DNA from: Calvatia gigantea
Lineage: Eukaryota; Basidiomycota; Agaricomycetes; Agaricales; Lycoperdaceae
Direction of reading: 5' to 3'
DNA length: 64,000 bases
Assembly: GCA_025093985.1 (NCBI GenBank)
Contig: JACAAK010000011.1
Location: 992,001-1,056,000, forward strand
This document shows positions 59,643 through 64,000 of the stretch, piece by piece. Under the pieces are notes generated by a model that had not been told where the DNA came from, searched no databases, and saw nothing but the letters and a program-made list of their open reading frames with translations. Positions within the stretch are counted from its first letter, which is position 1; each line of letters starts with the position of its first letter. A program made the position numbers and the translations under genes.

Positions 59643-62600
59643 GTGCTACCTCGAGAGTCAAAAAGCTTGTATCTAGGATATCAGACAAATTCTACACAAT
59701 TCCTCAGAGAAGAAAGTGCGAACTAAATCTAAAAGGGAAAATACAAACAGCAGGAATAGAGATAACAGTCAACACTATTGTAGACTCAGGGTGTACAACC
59801 AGCAGCATCAGCAAAAAACTAGTGGATGAAGAAAAACTCCCTACCTGGAAATTGGAACAACAAATTTTGGTACTAAACATAGACGGAACACCTAACCAAG
59901 GCAGAAGAGTAATGGAGACCACCACAATCAACATCGACATCCAGGGACATAGGGAACAAATCGAGGCCTCAGTTGTACAACTACAGGACAGAGCAGAGGT
60001 CTTCCTAGGACATGATTGGCTAGTCAAATACAACCTGGAGGTAGATTGGAACAACAGAGAGATCAAGTTCACCTGATGCCCACCAGGCTGCCAATTCCCC
60101 TATCAGAACATTCCTATCACCAAAAAAATACAAAGCATAGCCACTATGGAAGACTTATGGGAGGAAGAAGATGAACCAGACCCAACCAAACCAGAAGACC
60201 TACTAGACTACATACAACTGTTCACACACTTATTCAACAAAACGACATTCGACAAGCTCCCAGAACAAACTGAATGGGACCATGAGATAGTCCTAACTGA
60301 AGATGCCCCAAAAGAAATAAGTGCAGGGACATACAACATGATGGTCAAAGAATAGGATGAGCTCAAGTCATTCATCAAGGAAAACCTAGAATCAGGATGA
60401 ATACAACCATCAAAATCCCCATACACAGCACCAACATTCTTCATCCCAAAGAAAGACGGATCCAAAAGGCTAATCCAAGATTACAGATGACTAAACAACA
60501 TGGTAATCAAAGACAAAACACCATTACCAAGAATTGGGGAAGTAATCAACAAACTTGGAAAGGCAAAATACTTCAATAAATTGGACATCATCTGAGGATA
60601 CAACAACGTCAGGATCAAAGAAGGAGATGAATGGAAAGCTGCTTTCCTCATCAATGAAGGACTCTTCAAACCAATAGTCATGTATTTTGGCCTAAGCAAC
60701 TCACCAGGGATGTTTTCTAGAATGATGACAAGTATCTTCCATGACCTCTTACAAAACGGAGATATCATAAATTATATGGACGACTTCACCATCCCGGGAG
60801 ACACTAAGGAGCAACTAAAGGAATGAACAATACGATTTCTGGAATGGGCAGTATAGTACAATTTATGCTTCAAGTGAACCAAGTGCATCTTCAATGCAGA
60901 AGAAATCCCAATGTTAGGAGTTCAGGTAGGACATGGACAAATCGAAATGGAAGAAGATAAAGTAAAATCGATATGAGAATGGCCTGAACCCAAGAACACC
61001 AAAGAGGTAGAAAGGTTTCTGGGTTTCACAAACTACTATCAACGTTTCATCAAAAACTTCAGTATGATTGCGGGGCCCTTAAACAAACTCAAAGGAGCAA
61101 CTACATGGGAATGGACACAAGAGCACCAAGACTCGTTTGACCAACTCAAGAAATATATCACTGAAGAACCTGTCCTGACATTACCACAAAGGCATGGCCA
61201 ATTCAGGGTAGAAGTTGACATATCGGATTATGCATTAGGAGGGGTACTTTCACAGCTACAAGAAGACAAATGGCACCCAATTGCTTTCACATCACGAATG
61301 CTGTCCCTGGCAGAACAAAACTATGAAATATACGACAAAGAGTTGCTAGCCATTGTCCATGCCCTGAAGGAATGGAGACACTACCTTCTAGATGCTGAAG
61401 AACGATTTGAAATCTGGACTGACCATGAAAATCTCAAGTATTACCGAAAACCACAGAAGCTAAATGGACGACAAGCACAGTGGTATCTGCAGCTGCAAAA
61501 CTACGACTTCACACTATGACACGTGCCTGGAAAAACAAACATGAAAGCCAATCTGCTATCCCGAATCCACCAAATGCCAGAAGGACAAGAAGATAAACTA
61601 GTCACTATGATCCGAGAAAGCTGGCTACAGACAGAAGGCACAGACAGCACAGTACTCTTACGAGCAGAATTGTTCATCGAACCAAACTTCCTAGAGCAAA
61701 TTCAAAGCTGAACCCAATGAGAAACAACAGTCCTAACTGAACTAAAGAAGCAAGGATCCCAACTCACCGAAGATGGTGGAGTAATCTACAAACAGAATAG
61801 CGCATATGTTCCACCTGACCAGAAACTATGAGAAGAAATCCTAATACAGTACCATGACACTCCAGATGCAGGACACCCAGGACAACACAGGATGATGGAA
61901 CTAATCAACCAAGACTACTGGTGGCCATCAATACGAAGGGATGTAAAAAGATATATCCGAGGATGTCAAGCCTGCCAAAGAAACAAATCAAGAATGATGC
62001 CACTCAAATTGCCACTACACCCCCTCCCAATACCAAATGGACCTTGGGAAGAAATCAGTGTTGACATGATTGGACCACTGCCAGAGTCTAAAGGAAAGGA
62101 TGCAATACTAGTCATCGTGGACCACTTCACAAAAATGATACGACTCTCAGTGACAACCATGGATGCTTCATCTAAAGACATTGCAAAGATATATCGAGAT
62201 GAAATATGGAAGCTACACAGATTACCGAGGAAAGTACTCAGTGACCGAGGACCTCAATTCACATCAGAATTCACCAAGAAGCTATTCAAAGGGCTCAGCA
62301 TTGAATGAAACCTATCAACAGTGTATTATCCACAAATGGATGGACAAACCAAACGCATTAACAGAGAAGTGGAAACCTACATCCACCTGTACTGCAACTA
62401 TGACCAGGACAACTGGGCAGAATGGCTCCCTATCACAGAATTCCAGTACAATGACAAGCAACACAGAGGAACACAGGAAACACCATTTTTCCTAAACTAC
62501 AGAAGGAATCCATGGAAAGGCAAGAACAAGCCGACAACAAACAATCCCATTGCCACAGCATTCCTGGAACAATTACAAGCCACCTGAGACAATGCCTCAT

Positions 62601-63163
62601 CAGCACTACAGACATACCAAGAAAAGATAAAACAGCAACACGACCACAGTAGAACCCATGCCAGCACATATCAAATAGGAGATAAAGTATGGTTGGAGAA
62701 CACCAATATCCATACCAATCAATCATCAAAGAAGCTAGGCCAAAAACAGTATGGACCTTTCCTTATTAAGGAAAAGATAGGAGAAGCAGCATATCGGCTG
62801 ACACTACCAGATAGATGGGCCATCCATGATATATTCAATGAACAGCTCCTAACACCAGCACACCAGGCAGAGTTCCCAAGTCAAAAACAACCATCAGTGT
62901 CTGACCCAGTGATCATCAACAATGAGGAAGAGTATGAAGTGGAAGAGATCTGTGGACAATGAAAACGAGGAAGGGGTTATCAATTCCTGGTCCACTAGAA
63001 GGGGTACAGCAATGAAGAAGATACGTGGACAGCAGAGTCCAATTTGGAAAATGCAAAAGATGCCATAAGAGACTACCAAAAAAGGCATCCAGAGGATACC
63101 CATAAAAGAGGGGGCAGAAAACACAAAAACACATCAAACAAACAACCCAGACAAAGAAACTAA
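59643..63163 (+). pseudogene. B2 pol: protease to chromodomain
   Basis: One frame ending at TAA 63161-63163. Protease DSGCTTSS (59779), RT with NYMDDF (60772), RNase H DISDYALGG and DKELLAIVHALKEW (61217-61375), integrase zinc site (61850-61980), VDMIGP (62061), SDRGPQF (62239) and NREVETY (62360), chromodomain EEYEVEEI to YSNEEDTW (62925-63035). Stops are mostly TGA, with TAG at 60352 and about 62996 where Gln and Trp are expected. No large deletion. Confidence 0.87.
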
Positions 63164-63169
63164 ACAGAC

Positions 63170-64000
63170 ATGCCTGCCTCCCAACCTAACTGCATTGCTA
63201 TCGATTCCTTGTTCACCCCACTCCTACCAGAATTTCCTCCCTACCATTCCCAGAACCAGGCAGCAGCAGAGCACCAGCCCCCCAGGGAACTTGCTTCAAT
63301 CTCGCTAAAACACCATCCCCAGCACAAGGCCTCCTTGAAGCCTTACTCAAAGACATCGACAAGGCAACCAACAGTGAAATCGAGAACATTACTGCCCAGA
63401 ACAAATGACTGGTAGTAAACTGACATATTACCCTTGCCACCGCTTGTATCACCTTTGCTGACATATATGCTGGATTCACCAACACCACCTCCTCCGCCAA
63501 CTAGCATATTCCTGCCATCTTCTGAGCACTAGACCAGTCTACCCTCACCCCTAATGAACAAGATTGCATCCAAGGGCTCCAGAGCCGAATTGATCTGGGC
63601 CTTGAGGTCTTTAACCACCTCGACATCGCCAACATATTCTTGGAGCTCGCTGACATAGCCATGAAACTACTTGGGAGAGACAAGTCAAATAAAGACCCCG
63701 ACATCAACACCTTGGTCGACAGGATTCACATCACCCTCTCTGAACTACATGACACTGTCAACCCCACGCTGCCAACCTGAGCTAATACCCCCATGGACAA
63801 AGAAACCACAGTTTCCATGAAAGAGGAAGTCAATGCCCTTCATCATTTCATAAAGACCATCACACTACCACAACTTGTATCGGTTTTTCTTCCACCCGCA
63901 AGATTCCGCACTGTACTGCCAGGACAAAAAAAGGACCAACACTATTGGAACTTGATAGTCAAGAACTACTGGGACAGCTCCACCACCACCAACTTCCCAT
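63170..64000 (+). pseudogene. B2 third ORF, partial
   Basis: ATG 63170 lies six bases after the pol stop. The recognisable part is in a second frame: KDIDKATNSEIENITAQNK (about 63350), then LQSRIDLGLEVFNHLDIAN and ELADIAMKLLGRD (63570-63680), also present reversed at 29412-29741. Predicted helical. The end of the ORF is outside the window. It differs from the D/A third ORF. Confidence 0.6.

Larger units (their letters stand above)
58142..64000 (+). mobile_element. Chromovirus B2 (family B), 3' end beyond window
   Basis: Starts with a 305-bp LTR and holds gag, pol and the beginning of a third ORF in family-B order. It inserted into B1, its own family. The left flank ATACC (58137-58141) is the presumed target duplicate. 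Confidence 0.9.

Noticed and set aside
1..64000. CRISPR arrays, rRNA, tRNA, bacterial operons
   Set aside because: None seen; introns and chromoviruses show a eukaryotic nuclear sequence.

Overview
The window looks like a transposon-rich stretch of a filamentous basidiomycete genome, probably an agaricomycete. The evidence is that native genes are split by many short GT-AG introns (mostly 43-63 bp), micro-exons occur, a DUF3433 membrane protein and a multi-exon delta-12-type desaturase are present, and the retroelements are Ty3/gypsy chromoviruses with C-terminal chromodomains. The species cannot be named from this sequence.

Layout. (1) 1-8.2 kb is a repeat nest: a minus-strand LTR (family D) in a fragment of element C, then the 3' half of a family-A chromovirus whose third ORF is cut by an apparently intact Tc1/mariner element (3861-5465) and whose 3' LTR carries a solo LTR of family E; this sits in a minus-strand family-B remnant. 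(2) 8.2-26.75 kb is a gene island with seven gene models: a Ser/Pro-rich conserved protein (-), a large acidic protein (+) sharing a 299-bp divergent promoter with it, a transaldolase-like enzyme (-), a DUF3433 membrane protein (+), a fatty-acid desaturase with 5- and 14-nt exons (-), a GPI-anchor-type secreted protein (+) and a small conserved protein (+). A 1.1-kb terminal-inverted-repeat element with a captured spliced gene fragment lies at 22972-24080. (3) 26.75-64 kb holds only repeats. Family-B element B1 starts at 30111 and is split by D (32162-43704, TSD GTCAC), by an E solo LTR (44415-45317, TSD GTGGC), by A (46743-57881, TSD ACCAC) and by a second B element (B2, from 58142). A itself holds element C (from 50010) and a reversed family-B solo LTR (55261-55568). 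D's 5' LTR contains a 2,300-bp copy of a piece of B1 that lies about 11 kb downstream.

How parts relate. The retroelements have the order LTR, gag, pol (protease, RT, RNase H, integrase, chromodomain), third ORF, LTR. In D and A, gag ends directly after a run of five T and pol follows in the -1 frame. Their third ORF is shared and encodes a proline-rich protein with a conserved N-terminal block, a helical core and three consecutive zinc-knuckle-like motifs; it is my best candidate for something undescribed. Premature stops in D and A are almost all TGA where Arg is expected, and one TSD and one terminal palindrome also show CpG-type change, which points to loss of methylated CpG rather than classical CpA-directed RIP.

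Gene structures were assembled by eye from reading frames and splice signals; lengths in frame were checked for each model. Names of functions rest on recognised motifs, not on database searches.
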